Below are positions 1 through 9,100 of a stretch of DNA of 64,000 nt, piece after piece. Every line of letters starts with the position of its first letter. Position 1 is the first letter of the stretch. This stretch comes from JAICKM01 sp050998805. GTDB lineage: Bacteria; Chloroflexota; Chloroflexia; QHBQ01; JAICKM01. The stretch covers positions 4,072-68,071 of the forward strand of contig JBPCPV010000055.1 of the NCBI GenBank assembly GCA_050998805.1, written 5' to 3'. The notes under the pieces were generated by a model. It was given only the letters and a program-made list of their open reading frames with translations. It was not told the origin of the DNA and made no database searches. The position numbers and the translations under genes are program-made.

Positions 1-330
1 CGGCGGTACCACGAAGTCGGGCGCATGCAGCACATCGGCACCGCCGCTCAGCCAATCTGCGGGCAGTGGGGCGCGCAGCCGGTTCCAGAGTACGTTGAGC
101 CGCCGAGCCGAGCCTGGCAGCTCGCGCACACGCAGGTTCGCGTGCCGGGCGAGCAGCGCGGTCAGGTAGGCATATTCGGGCGTGTCGCGCGGCAGACCCC
201 GCCCGCCATAGAAGAGAGTGTAGCGGTTGCGGTCGTCGGCTTCGGCGAGGGCCGAGATCAGCGAGCGTGTGTAGCGGGCGACTCCGGCCCCAGGCCAGAC
301 GCCGGTTGTGTAATCGATCGCGATCCGCAA
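1..330 (-). CDS. Glycosyltransferase, N-terminal part (runs off the window)
   Basis: The first 110 codons are present and the rest lies beyond base 1. I read a TTG start at 330, because the only upstream codons in this frame run straight to a stop at about 357. The N-terminus (LRIAIDYTTGVWPGAGVARY) has the shape of a family 4/GT-B retaining glycosyltransferase: a short beta strand, then a glycine-rich loop of the 'TGV..G.GVARY' type. The start sits 2 bases after the stop of the upstream flippase-like gene, so the two are probably translationally coupled within the polysaccharide operon. Acceptor and donor sugar cannot be inferred. Confidence 0.7.
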   Translation of the reverse strand, partial: MRIAIDYTTGVWPGAGVARYTRSLISALAEADDRNRYTLFYGGRGLPRDTPEYAYLTALLARHANLRVRELPGSARRLNVLWNRLRAPLPADWLSGGADVLHAPDFVVPP

Positions 331-331
331 G

Positions 332-1414
332 CTACGTCCGCCGACGCCGTGTGATCAGGTAGACGATGAGGCCGCCGACGACGATGCTCCAGTAGTTGAT
401 CAGCCGGTCGAGGATCGAGATGCTGCCCGCAATCGTATTGCTCACGCCGAAGAAGCCGAGCACGACGATGGTCGCGCCTTCCACCAGCCCGATGCCCCCG
501 GGCGTGAGCGGCAGAGTGGTCAGCAGGGAACTCGCCAGCGCGATGAAGATCACCACCGGCAGGCTGATTAGGTTGCCCTGGCCGAGCGACTGCACCACCC
601 AGAACAGCCGTAGCCCCTCCATGAGCCAGATAGCTGCGGTGAAGCCGATGAGCAACGGCAGGCTGCTGCGGCGGAAGCTCTGGAGCGTGCCATGTTGCAG
701 GCCGGTGAATATCTCCCGGAAGCGATGCGGAAGCAGCATCAGCACGCGGTCGCCGAAGACCCGCAGCACGATCAGCCCGATGAGCAGCACGACGACCAGC
801 GCCCCGCCCAGCCCCATGACTTCGAGAATTGTCCCCGACAGCTTATCGCGGACGGTCAGGAAGCCCGCAACAACGAGCAGGCCGAAAAGGATGAACAGGT
901 CGATCATCCGCTCGGCGAGCAACGTGCCGATAGTCCGCGCGAAGGATACTCCGCCCCGCTCCTTGAGTAGGTAGCCCCTGTAGACATCGCCGAGCTTCGC
1001 GGGCACGATGCAGTTTACGAACCAGCTCAGATAGATGATCTCGATCAGGCCACCGACATTCGGCAGGTTCGGGTGTTGGTCTTTCGAGTAGCCGACGTTA
1101 GCCAGCAGAGTGCGCCAGCGCAGTCCGCGCAGGACGAAGGCGGCGTAGTAGAAGACGAAGCCGAGCAGGAAATAGCCGAGGTTCGCGCCCCGTATCGTTT
1201 TCCAGACCGCCACGAGGTCTAAGTTCAGTCCCCGGAAGATGAAGAGGAAGAGCGCGACCGCCAACGCGAAAGACAGCAGGGTGCGCGGGTCGCGGAGGCG
1301 GTGGGCCAGCCACGACCTGTCCCCGGCGATCTGCTCGACCCCGTGCGCGGCGGCGGGTGCCTCGGCCTCGGCCTCTGCCACGTCCTCCGTCGTCGTGTGC
1401 AGCTCCGCCGCCAC
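332..1414 (-). CDS. Flippase-like / lysylphosphatidylglycerol synthase TM-region (UPF0104) family membrane protein
   Basis: A 360-residue polytopic membrane protein. A hydrophilic N-terminus of about 45 residues (rich in Ala and Glu) precedes eight or so hydrophobic segments. Family marks are the FVLRGLRWRTLL segment near residue 95, NCIVPAKLGDVYRGYLL near 133-150, and the late TPGGIGLVEGATI segment (about 305-317), all typical of the LPG_synthase_TM/UPF0104 family. Members are often found beside cell-surface polysaccharide genes and are proposed, not proven, to move lipids or lipid-linked intermediates across the membrane. It lies between an epimerase and a glycosyltransferase, which fits that role. 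Confidence 0.8.
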   Translation of the reverse strand: MAAELHTTTEDVAEAEAEAPAAAHGVEQIAGDRSWLAHRLRDPRTLLSFALAVALFLFIFRGLNLDLVAVWKTIRGANLGYFLLGFVFYYAAFVLRGLRWRTLLANVGYSKDQHPNLPNVGGLIEIIYLSWFVNCIVPAKLGDVYRGYLLKERGGVSFARTIGTLLAERMIDLFILFGLLVVAGFLTVRDKLSGTILEVMGLGGALVVVLLIGLIVLRVFGDRVLMLLPHRFREIFTGLQHGTLQSFRRSSLPLLIGFTAAIWLMEGLRLFWVVQSLGQGNLISLPVVIFIALASSLLTTLPLTPGGIGLVEGATIVVLGFFGVSNTIAGSISILDRLINYWSIVVGGLIVYLITRRRRT

Positions 1415-1464
1415 CTCACTCAGGTGCTGGTCTCCGGCAGTCGGGCTTCCTGTGTCGGTATTGT

Positions 1465-2457
1465 CTAAGGTTGACTCTTTGATGTGATGGTTCTCCTTCC
1501 AAATGCCTCATGCTCATACCACGCGATAAAACGGGGCACACCTTCTTCGAGCCGGGTGTGCGGGTTGTAGTCGAGCAGCTGCCGCGCGAGCGTCACGTCT
1601 GAGAAGGTCAGGCGCGGCTCGGATGCCGGCGGGGCTTCGTGGATGATCTCGGCTTTGCGGCCCAGCGTGTTTTCGATGACCTCGATCAGGTGCAGGTTAG
1701 TCTCAGGGTGGGAGTTGCCGAGGTTGATGATCCGGTAGCCGAGCGGCCTGTAGGCCGCTGCTGTAACGCCGCTCACGTTGTCCTCGATGTAGGTGTAGTC
1801 GCGCCCCTCCGAGCCGTCGCCGAACAGGGTCAGCGGCCGCCCGTTGGCGATCGCGTCGGTGAAGAGATAGACGGCCATATCCGGCCTGCCCCGCTCGCCG
1901 TAGACTGTGAAGAAACGCAGCACATTAATATTCAGCCCATAGAGGTTATGGAAGGTGTAGGCCATCGTCTCGACCGCCTTCTTGGTGAAGGCGTATGGCG
2001 ATGCCGGGTGGTCGGTACGCGCCGTCTCCCGGAACGGCACCTCGGCATCCCTGCCGTAGACCGACGACGACGATGCCAGCACCACGACCTCGACCTCGTG
2101 GCGTTCGGCTGCCTGCAAGATGTTCAGGCTGCCCTTCTCGTTCACATCAATGTAGAGCTCGGGCTGCTTCACCGAGTTGCGCGGGTTCGCCATCGCCGCG
2201 AGATGGATTATGCGGGTGATCGGCTCGCGCTTCGTTGCCTCGAAGACCGTCTCCAGGCCGTCGGCGTCGCGCACATCAACCTCTGCCAGGGTGCAGCGCG
2301 GGTCGGCCAGCGCGGAGGCCAGATTCGCGCGCTTGCGGGCCGGGGAGTAGTAGTCGTTAAAGTTGTCGAGCGCGATCACCCGCTCTCCCGCCGCCAGCAG
2401 CCGGTCCACGGTGTGCGACCCGATGAAGCCCGCGGCCCCGGTGACAAGCACACTCAT
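1465..2457 (-). CDS. UDP-glucuronate 4-epimerase-like NAD-dependent epimerase
   Basis: A 330-residue short-chain dehydrogenase/reductase (extended SDR). The NAD-binding GAAGFIGSH motif is at 7-15, and the catalytic pair Tyr155 and Lys159 lies in SPYAFTKKA with the upstream SSSSVYG element at 129-135. The segment FFTVYGERGRPDMA is characteristic of UDP-glucuronate 4-epimerases (UDP-GlcA to UDP-GalA), so I prefer that over generic GalE. The start is set at 2457 because the ATG overlaps the TGA of the upstream ligase gene (ATGA); a longer in-frame extension has no protein-like character. Together with the UDP-glucuronate decarboxylase two genes upstream it would draw on a common UDP-glucuronate pool. 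Confidence 0.85.
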   Translation of the reverse strand: MSVLVTGAAGFIGSHTVDRLLAAGERVIALDNFNDYYSPARKRANLASALADPRCTLAEVDVRDADGLETVFEATKREPITRIIHLAAMANPRNSVKQPELYIDVNEKGSLNILQAAERHEVEVVVLASSSSVYGRDAEVPFRETARTDHPASPYAFTKKAVETMAYTFHNLYGLNINVLRFFTVYGERGRPDMAVYLFTDAIANGRPLTLFGDGSEGRDYTYIEDNVSGVTAAAYRPLGYRIINLGNSHPETNLHLIEVIENTLGRKAEIIHEAPPASEPRLTFSDVTLARQLLDYNPHTRLEEGVPRFIAWYEHEAFGRRTITSKSQP

Positions 2458-3968
2458 CCCGCAGCCCCCGTGCCGCGTACCGCCGCCGTCTCGGCGGCTC
2501 CCGCCAGGCGCGGCACTATCCAGAACAGTGCGATGACCGCCGCCCACTGGATACCCATGTTGAGCACATGCAGGTTCTCGAAGACACTGTGGCCGATAAC
2601 CGAAAACACCACCCCGAACGCCCCGACGAGCAGCGCCGCGTCTATCCCCGGCCCCTCCCGCATCGCCCTTCGTATCGCCCGCCACCCTCCGACGACCGCT
2701 GCCCCGACCAGCGCCAGGTATGCGGCCAGCCCGAACAGCCCGGTCTCCGACAGCGCCTGGAGGAAGTAGTTGTGGGCGTGCCCACGCGAAACCGGCCACT
2801 CGGCGACCGCGAAATCGGTGTATCGGAAGTTGAAGTTGCCGATGCCGATGCCGAGCCAGGGGTCGGAGAGATACATACCCCACGCCGCCTGCCAGTGGGC
2901 GAGCCTCTCGAGCTGGTTAAATGTTTCGGGCGTCGGCTCGATGCCGCGCACGTCGAAGATCTGCAATTGGCTGAGGGTATCCGATACCCTCTGTGTCACC
3001 GAGGCCGGCAGCGCGCCCCCGACGGCGAGCGCACCGATCAGCGCCGCCCCGACGGCCAGCCCCGCCAGCGCCGGAGCCGCCCGCCTCCCCAACGCGACGA
3101 CCATCGCCAACAGCCCGAAGCCGAGGCCGATCAGTCCGCCCCGCGAGTAGCTGAAGACCATCGCCGCCGCCCCGATCCCCGCCAGCCCGACCGCGCCGAG
3201 GGCCAACACTACAGGGAAGCCGGCTGGCGGCTTAGGTCGTCGCCGCTCCAAATGGATCAGCAAGTAGACGGCGAGCGCGATTGCCACGGCGAGGGTCATG
3301 TTCAGGTAGCCGGCGTAGGAGTTGGGCGCGCCGATGGTGCCGAAGGCGCGCGGCGACATATCTTCCGGCCCGCCCCCCTGCCCCACGAAAAACGACGGCG
3401 GCACCTGCCGGGTAATCACCTGCTGTAGGCCGAGCGCGGCCTCGGCAGCAAGCCCCACACAGAAACAAAACACCATGCCGATGACTTGCGCCCGCGTCTC
3501 GATTGTGTTCACGATGATAACGTAAGCGAGCAGCACGACGAGCCAGCGTGAGACCTCGGCGGCTCCGTCGCTCAGGGAGGTCGCCACGATGAGGCTGGCG
3601 AGCATCACGGTTAGATAGGCGGCGAGGGCGACCGCGAACGGCGGCACGAACAGCTTCCGCCGCCCGACGGCGATCCAACAGACCCACGCCAGGAGCAGCC
3701 CCGCAGTCACGGCTTGGGTCGCCGTGAACTTGCCGGCGATGGTGATCTCACGCTGTAGCGGCACGCTCAGGATCAGCGCGTAGACGCCCCACGCCGGGTG
3801 CCGCAGCACCAGCACGCCCCCGGCGATCAGCGCGGCGAGACCGAGGCCGACCGACGCAGGCTCGAAGGTCGCCGTTCCGGCGACGCCGACCGCGAGCAGC
3901 ATGTAGAGCAGGGGAACGGCCCGCTCCCAGGAGAGAGCCGGGCGGCGCATCGGCTGCCTACGAGACAC
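2454..3968 (-). CDS. O-antigen ligase / Wzy-type polymerase family membrane protein
   Basis: 504 residues with ten or more transmembrane segments and the large periplasmic loop of the Wzy_C (O-antigen ligase/polymerase) family. The diagnostic stretch near residues 375-400 has GIGIGNFNFRYTDF followed by WPVSRGHAHNYFLQALSETG, the usual 'HNxxLQ...E.G' signature. An alternative start at 3950 (MRRPALSWERAV) is equally plausible because the upstream stop is at 3958. The last codons overlap a GC palindrome (GCCGCCGTCTCGGCGGC at 2482-2498) that also occurs between genes, so the C-terminus AAETAAVRGTG may be repeat-derived. It probably ligates or polymerises a lipid-linked glycan made by this locus. 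Confidence 0.85.
   Translation of the reverse strand: MSRRQPMRRPALSWERAVPLLYMLLAVGVAGTATFEPASVGLGLAALIAGGVLVLRHPAWGVYALILSVPLQREITIAGKFTATQAVTAGLLLAWVCWIAVGRRKLFVPPFAVALAAYLTVMLASLIVATSLSDGAAEVSRWLVVLLAYVIIVNTIETRAQVIGMVFCFCVGLAAEAALGLQQVITRQVPPSFFVGQGGGPEDMSPRAFGTIGAPNSYAGYLNMTLAVAIALAVYLLIHLERRRPKPPAGFPVVLALGAVGLAGIGAAAMVFSYSRGGLIGLGFGLLAMVVALGRRAAPALAGLAVGAALIGALAVGGALPASVTQRVSDTLSQLQIFDVRGIEPTPETFNQLERLAHWQAAWGMYLSDPWLGIGIGNFNFRYTDFAVAEWPVSRGHAHNYFLQALSETGLFGLAAYLALVGAAVVGGWRAIRRAMREGPGIDAALLVGAFGVVFSVIGHSVFENLHVLNMGIQWAAVIALFWIVPRLAGAAETAAVRGTGAAG
2477..2498. repeat. REP-like palindrome inside the ligase 3' end
   Basis: GTAC followed by GCCGCCGTCTCGGCGGC, a 7-bp stem with a TCT loop. 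The same palindrome occurs at 16686-16702 and 19622-19638, with a slightly shorter copy at 19594-19608. Here it is translated as part of the C-terminus of the O-antigen ligase-like protein. Confidence 0.7.
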
Positions 3969-4902
3969 TTCGGAACCATGCGATGGTGCGCGCCAGCCCT
4001 TCGGCGAGCGGGACTCTCGGCTGCCAGCCGATCTCAGTGCGTATCCGCGTAATGTCGGGGCAGCGGCGGTTCGGGTCTTCGTCCATCGCTGGCAGGTGTT
4101 CTATCGGCACCTCAGCGCCGGCCAGCTCGCGGATGATGCCCGCGAAGTCAATGATGTAGCGTTCGTCGGGATTGCCGACGTTGTAGACCCGCCCAGACGC
4201 TATCTCGCGGGGCGCGTCCATCACGGCCCGCAAGCCCGCCGTCATGTCGTCCACGTAGCAGAATGAGCGCGTCTGCTTGCCCTCGCCGTAGACCGTCATC
4301 GGACGCCCCGCCAGCGCCTGCGACACGAAGTTCGGGACGACGCGCCCGTCGCGGGGGTTCATGTGGGGGCCGTAGGTGTTGAAGATCCGCACCAGCCGCC
4401 CGTCGAGGCCGCGTTCGCGCACGTAAGTCATCAACAGCGCCTCCCCGAACCGCTTGCCCTCGTCGTAGCAGGCGCGGGGGCCGACCGGGTTGACGTTGCC
4501 CCAATAGCTCTCCACCTGCGGGTGAACCAGCGGGTCGCCGTATGCCTCGGAGGTCGAGGTGTAGAGGATGCGGGCGTTGTGCTGGGCGGCGAACTCGAGC
4601 AGCCTTTCGGTGCCGCGGCTGTTCGTCCGCATGATCTGCAACGGGATGCGGCTGAAATCGGCGGGGCTGGCGGGGCTTGCCAGATGGTAAACCTGGTCGG
4701 CGGCGGGCAGGTCGGCGGGCAGGGCTTCGCAGATGTCGTGCTCGATCACCCGCAGGCGCGGGTTGTCCCGTATCCCCGCGATGTTGCGCGGATTGCCCGT
4801 GATATAGTTGTCGAGCACGGTCACCTCATGCCCCGCCTCCAGCAGCGCCGCGCACAAATGCGACCCAATGAACCCCGCCCCCCCCGCGACGATTATCTGC
4901 AA
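3958..4902 (-). CDS. UDP-glucuronate decarboxylase (UDP-xylose synthase) family protein
   Basis: 314-residue extended SDR. GGAGFIGSH at 7-15 binds NAD, TSTSEAYGDP spans 115-124, and the highly diagnostic ESYWGNVNPVGPRACYDEGK spans 131-150 with catalytic Tyr146 and Lys150. HPQVESYWGNVNP and NTYGPHMNPRDGRVVPNF are hallmark segments of UDP-glucuronate decarboxylases (UXS, UDP-GlcA to UDP-Xyl). The length fits the soluble bacterial enzymes. It overlaps the ligase gene by 11 bases if the longer ligase start is used. Seen with the GAE-like epimerase, the operon appears to make pentose and uronic acid donors. Confidence 0.88.
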   Translation of the reverse strand: MQIIVAGGAGFIGSHLCAALLEAGHEVTVLDNYITGNPRNIAGIRDNPRLRVIEHDICEALPADLPAADQVYHLASPASPADFSRIPLQIMRTNSRGTERLLEFAAQHNARILYTSTSEAYGDPLVHPQVESYWGNVNPVGPRACYDEGKRFGEALLMTYVRERGLDGRLVRIFNTYGPHMNPRDGRVVPNFVSQALAGRPMTVYGEGKQTRSFCYVDDMTAGLRAVMDAPREIASGRVYNVGNPDERYIIDFAGIIRELAGAEVPIEHLPAMDEDPNRRCPDITRIRTEIGWQPRVPLAEGLARTIAWFRSVS

Positions 4903-4934
4903 TGGTGGCCTCCCGTGATACGTAGTTTTGAGTC

Positions 4935-5354
4935 TTAGGCTTTCTTGGTCGACTCCAAAACCGCAAGATAGTGTGGGTTGTGCATAATACCCAGGATGTT
5001 CCCGAAAGGATCGACTACGGAAGCAGTAACGAATCCGCTGCCACGGTCTTGAGGTGCTTCAAGCTGCTTTGCGCCCATTGATGTAGCTCGTTCTAGAGTC
5101 TCGTTCAGATCATCGACATGCCAGTACACGACGACACCAGCCCGTCCCTTTAAACTGTCGACTCCTGGTACATATGTGCTGTCGATCAAACCCAGTTCGT
5201 GCTGGTAGTCACCGATACGAAACTCAGCGTATCCAGGTCGCTCAAAGTAGGGCTCCATATCCAAGAATTCGGTATACCACCTCTTCGCTGCCTCATGATC
5301 TGCCGCGAAAAAACTGACGGTAGCGATTCCTCGCAACTTTTGTGTATCTACCAT
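4935..5354 (-). CDS. VOC (glyoxalase/bleomycin-resistance fold) family protein
   Basis: 139 residues with the vicinal oxygen chelate pattern: FFAADHEAAKRWYTEFLDMEPYF near the N-terminus (beta-alpha-beta start) and FVTASVVDPFGNILGIMHNP near the end, where the family's metal-ligand Glu is commonly replaced or shifted. The product could be a dioxygenase-like, resistance or orphan VOC enzyme; the substrate cannot be told. Its base composition is clearly less GC-rich than the polysaccharide genes around it, a feature shared with the next gene, which suggests recent acquisition. It starts 85 bp downstream of the YdeI-like gene and 32 bp ahead of the decarboxylase gene. Confidence 0.75.
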   Translation of the reverse strand: MVDTQKLRGIATVSFFAADHEAAKRWYTEFLDMEPYFERPGYAEFRIGDYQHELGLIDSTYVPGVDSLKGRAGVVVYWHVDDLNETLERATSMGAKQLEAPQDRGSGFVTASVVDPFGNILGIMHNPHYLAVLESTKKA

Positions 5355-5439
5355 AAGGGATTTTCTCCTTAAATGTCACTTAGCAGTACATCGTTTCTCG
5401 TCTCAGATCCAAAGCAGGATGCCGCCAGAGCCGCCATTA

Positions 5440-6021
5440 TCAATGGTGGTTTGCTCGTGTGTTATTTGTTGCAAGTTCGATTGTTTGTACAATCCTCCGT
5501 TCACGTGTTTCTGACCTCTTAGCCTTCGCTATCCACTCAAGAATTACCCGCTTTGATGAAGGCGGGAATGCCCGGAAGTTCTTGAAGGCAGTTTCGTTCT
5601 TATCGAACAGTTTTTGCAAGTCATCAGGTATAACTAAATTCTGAGCATCAGCTAAGGCGTCCCAAGTGCCTGCCGTTTCCGCAAGGTCAATGGCTGCTTG
5701 GCCGGCTGGCATCATCAGACCTTGCATAATCATTTCCTCGGCTCGCTCCCTGTTGATCTTGCCCCAAGTACTCTTTGGATTGCGCGGCGAAAAGAACAAA
5801 TAGAAACTCTCCTCATCTCGCGGGATTGCTTTGCTATCAACCCAGCCGAAACAAAGTGCATCTACAATAGCATCATGAAAGTGAACGCTCGGCGTTTTAC
5901 TCTTCTTTTGGTAAACGATTAACCAAACGGATTTTTCCGATTGGCGGTGTTTGTCCAACCACTTACGCCATTCTTCTCTTGTATTAGCGTAAAACGTTTG
6001 TACGCCGTTTATGGTTTCCAT
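5440..6021 (-). CDS. YdeI/OmpD-associated family protein
   Basis: 193 residues. The N-terminal half carries the YdeI signature: TREEWRKWLDKHRQSEKSVWLIVYQKKS, then HDAIVDALCFGWVDSKA and the SPRNPKSTWGKINRERAE segment. The C-terminal part contains the common 'F..FPPSSKRVILEWI..AKRSETRERRI' helix pair. Members are conserved cytoplasmic proteins of unknown biochemical role. The gene is the most AT-rich in the first 30 kb and uses codons (ATA, AAA, TTA) unlike its neighbours, so I infer lateral transfer together with the VOC gene. Confidence 0.8.
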   Translation of the reverse strand: METINGVQTFYANTREEWRKWLDKHRQSEKSVWLIVYQKKSKTPSVHFHDAIVDALCFGWVDSKAIPRDEESFYLFFSPRNPKSTWGKINRERAEEMIMQGLMMPAGQAAIDLAETAGTWDALADAQNLVIPDDLQKLFDKNETAFKNFRAFPPSSKRVILEWIAKAKRSETRERRIVQTIELATNNTRANHH

Positions 6022-6118
6022 ATCGTTTTACCTTATTACACCAAGATTTATCAGACTGCTCCTAGCAGTGTGTCGTGCGCTAAGCGCGCTATCTATTGTC
6101 TAAGCCCCGACCCCAACA

Positions 6119-6138
6119 ACTCAAAACTCAAAACTTGT
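6119..6138. repeat. ACTCAAA heptamer repeat forming the gene end
   Basis: Two to three 7-bp units (ACTCAAA) overlap the stop codon and last codons of the glycosidase-polymerase fusion. The same heptamer occurs at about 11463-11480 and 16641-16672, and in inverted form at 26291-26303 at the end of another gene. Confidence 0.65.
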
Positions 6139-9100
6139 CCCCGACTCACGTCCCCGGACTCCCGCCAAGAGGGCGCACAAGAACCAGACGGTGAGCGCCA
6201 GGTCTTGCAAAAAGTACGAGTTGTCTATTAGGCCGTGGACCAGTACAGCGGTCAGCGCGGCGAGCAGGGAGCGGGCCAGGGCCGACGTGTGCGCGTCCCC
6301 GTGCCGCGCCAGGTCGAGGCCCGCGCGCACTGCCCTATATCCCATCCATATGGCGACCAGCACCCCTATTATACCTAAACTGAGCCACCAATCCAAGAGA
6401 ATGTTGTGCGGGTGCGACAGCCAACGCTCCTGGGCGTGCAGGATGTCGGTATACGGCCCCTGGTACTGGTTGAGGAACTGGTCGAGGCCGATGCCGAATA
6501 CCGGGTGGTCGCGCAGCATGTCGAGCGCCGACTTCCAGAGATCGAGCCGAATAAGCCCACTGCCGATATGGGTGATCCGCTCCGGCAGCAGGTGGGCGAG
6601 CGCGGCCAGCCCTAAGCCGACCGCCGCGACCGCCAGCCCGCCCGCGAAGATGAGCGCCTGCCGCCCGCCCAGCAGCAGCAGACTCACGCCGAGCGCGGCG
6701 ACCACGGCTATCCACGCCCCCCGCGAGTAGCTGAGGGCGAGCGCAGGCAGCATGAGCAGCGTGGCGGCCCCGTAGAGCGCCCGCCTGATGCGCTCGTCGG
6801 GTGGGCGCAGGAATATGGCGAGCGCGCCGCTGAACGCGACCGTCCGCCCCAGGTAGAGTCCCAGGTTGTCGTGGTGAGGGAACAGCCCCTGGTAGGCCGT
6901 GACGCCCTGCGTATCGTTCGTGAAGTTCGGCAGCCGCAACACCCCCCCGACCACCGCGATCAGCGCGGCCAGCACGCCCCCCGCGATGAAGCCGTCGGCC
7001 AGTCGGTACGCCTGCCGCCGACCGGGCCGGATGTCGGTCAGCAGGAAGTAGAAGAGCACCGGCTCCACAATCGTCCACCGGTATTGGCGGAGGCTGTCCT
7101 TCACGTAATCGGGCGCGGCCACGGTCAGCAACGAGAATGTGCCGACCACCAGCAGCGCCACGGCCGGCGCGGCGAACAGGTCGCGCCTCAACGACGCGCG
7201 GAGCCATCCGAGCGGCGACGCGCTTCCCCCGTTCCCCGCCAGGGAGGCGGGCCAAAGGGCCGGGGCGCTCGCCGCCTTTCCCTGCCTCGAAGCGAACCAG
7301 GGTACTAGGATGGCTTGATGGACGGCCCAGGCGGCTAGAATTGCCCAGATGCAGCTCTCGCTGAGGGCGAACGTCCACTCGCCGAGCGGCCTCGGCGCCC
7401 AGGTGAACGGGATGGCCCCCGCCGTGACCACCAGGGCCATGTCGGGCCGCCAACAGGCGAGCAGGAACCAGACCCCGAAGGCCACGAGCGCCCACTTCTG
7501 CGAGGGCAGGACGTAGTAGGCAGCCAGAGCCGCAGCGAGCGCGACCACCGCGACGCCCGCCCTGGCGCGCTCGCCTTCCAGCCCCGGTACCACGGCTGCC
7601 CGGCGCACCAGCCCGCCGAGCGCGACCGCCGCGAAGGTGAAGCGCACCCCCAGCCAGAGCGCGAGTGCCGTGATCAGCGTGTAGCCGAGCGCGTAGGCCC
7701 ACGCCCGCCCCGGCTCGCGCGCGACGATGAAGCCGAGCAGGGTCACCGGCCCGCTGCTCTCGCCGGGGCTTATCGTCAGCGTGTGGCGCGTCTCCGGCAG
7801 GCCCTGCGCGACCTGCACCCTCACGGCGGTGCGGCCTGCCGGTGCCTGCCAGCCGGTCGCTGCCGGGCCCTGCCCCATGCCGCTCGCCGGCAAAGCGACC
7901 GGCGTGCCCGGCGGAGCGCCGTCGAGCGAGGCCGTGAGGCTGCCGGGCGTGCTGCCCTGGGCGATGACGAGGTCAACCGCGTTGCCCTGGAATGTAAGTG
8001 TGGCGGCGCTGCTTCGCGCCGTCGCCGTGTAGACCGCCCGCCCGTCGAGTGTGCCTTTGTCCCAGGGGCCGGAGACGGCGAGGGCCTTGTCGTCGGGGGT
8101 GACCGCGCCGGTGTCCGCCGTCGGGAACCGGCGGCTGTAGCGCTGGAGCGTGGTGTAGGCCGGGCGGGGCGACCAGTCGGCGTTGAGGATGCCGAAGTAG
8201 GGCTGCGGCTCTCCGGCGCTTGGGGTCGGGTCGCGCAGATGCCAGACGAACATCATCCCCATCCAGGGCCACTCCGCGCGGGCGCGCTGGTAGCCTTCGA
8301 GCAGGAACGCTGCCTGCTCGGCCTCGGTGTGGTTGCCCCAGATGCCGGGCTTGCCCGTCCAGCCGGGCGGGAGGCTGATCCAGCCGTATTCACTCGCCCA
8401 CATCGCTTTGCCGGCGTCGCCGTTGTCCACCATGATCCCCCGCGTGAGCACCGGACGGGAGAAGTTGATCCGCTTCGGCTCGGCGCGCCGGTCGGTCGGC
8501 GGGTAGGCGAGGCCGTATGCCATCACGCTCGCTATGTCGAAGTAGGGCCGCGCCCCCGCGTCGTACATCCCCTGCAAGTAGAGCAGGTCGCTCAGGTTCG
8601 CGGGTCCGGTCTCGATAGTCTGCGCGAGCGGCGCAGACAGCACCACCGCGTCGGGGTTGGCGGCATGGGCGGCCAGGTAGGCGGCTTTCAGCAGCGCGGT
8701 GTACTCGGCGGGGTTCGGGTGCCGCACGCACGCTCCGCCCTGCCGGCCGGACCATTCGCCCTCGAGGTTCGGCTCGTTCCATATCTGGAAATAGCGGACC
8801 TTGCCCCGATACCGGCTGACGACTGCGCTCACGAAATCGGCATAGTCGCTGTTCTTCGCGGGCGCGCCGTGCGACATGTCGGGGCAGAGCAGTGCCCACG
8901 TGGGCGGCGCATCGAGCCGCGCGAGGATGTCGAGGTTGTTCGCCCGCGCCTGCTCCACGATGTAGTCGTACTTGTCCCACGAGGAACGCGCGGGGCTGTG
9001 CCGCCGGTCAGTGAAGTCGCCCTTGCCGGCGATCTCGATGTCGTTCCATAGGAAGCCCTGGCGGATCATCGTGTAGCCGCCGTCGCGGGCCATACGGAGC

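Noticed and set aside
1098..1313. Minus-strand open frame of 71 codons inside the flippase-like gene
   Set aside because: It is fully inside the real gene in another frame and is Arg/Pro/Ala-rich, typical of a high-GC shadow.
2457..2883. Longer epimerase start upstream of 2457
   Set aside because: The extra 142 residues overlap the ligase gene in another frame and are low-complexity Arg/Gly/Ala; ATGA overlap supports the start at 2457.
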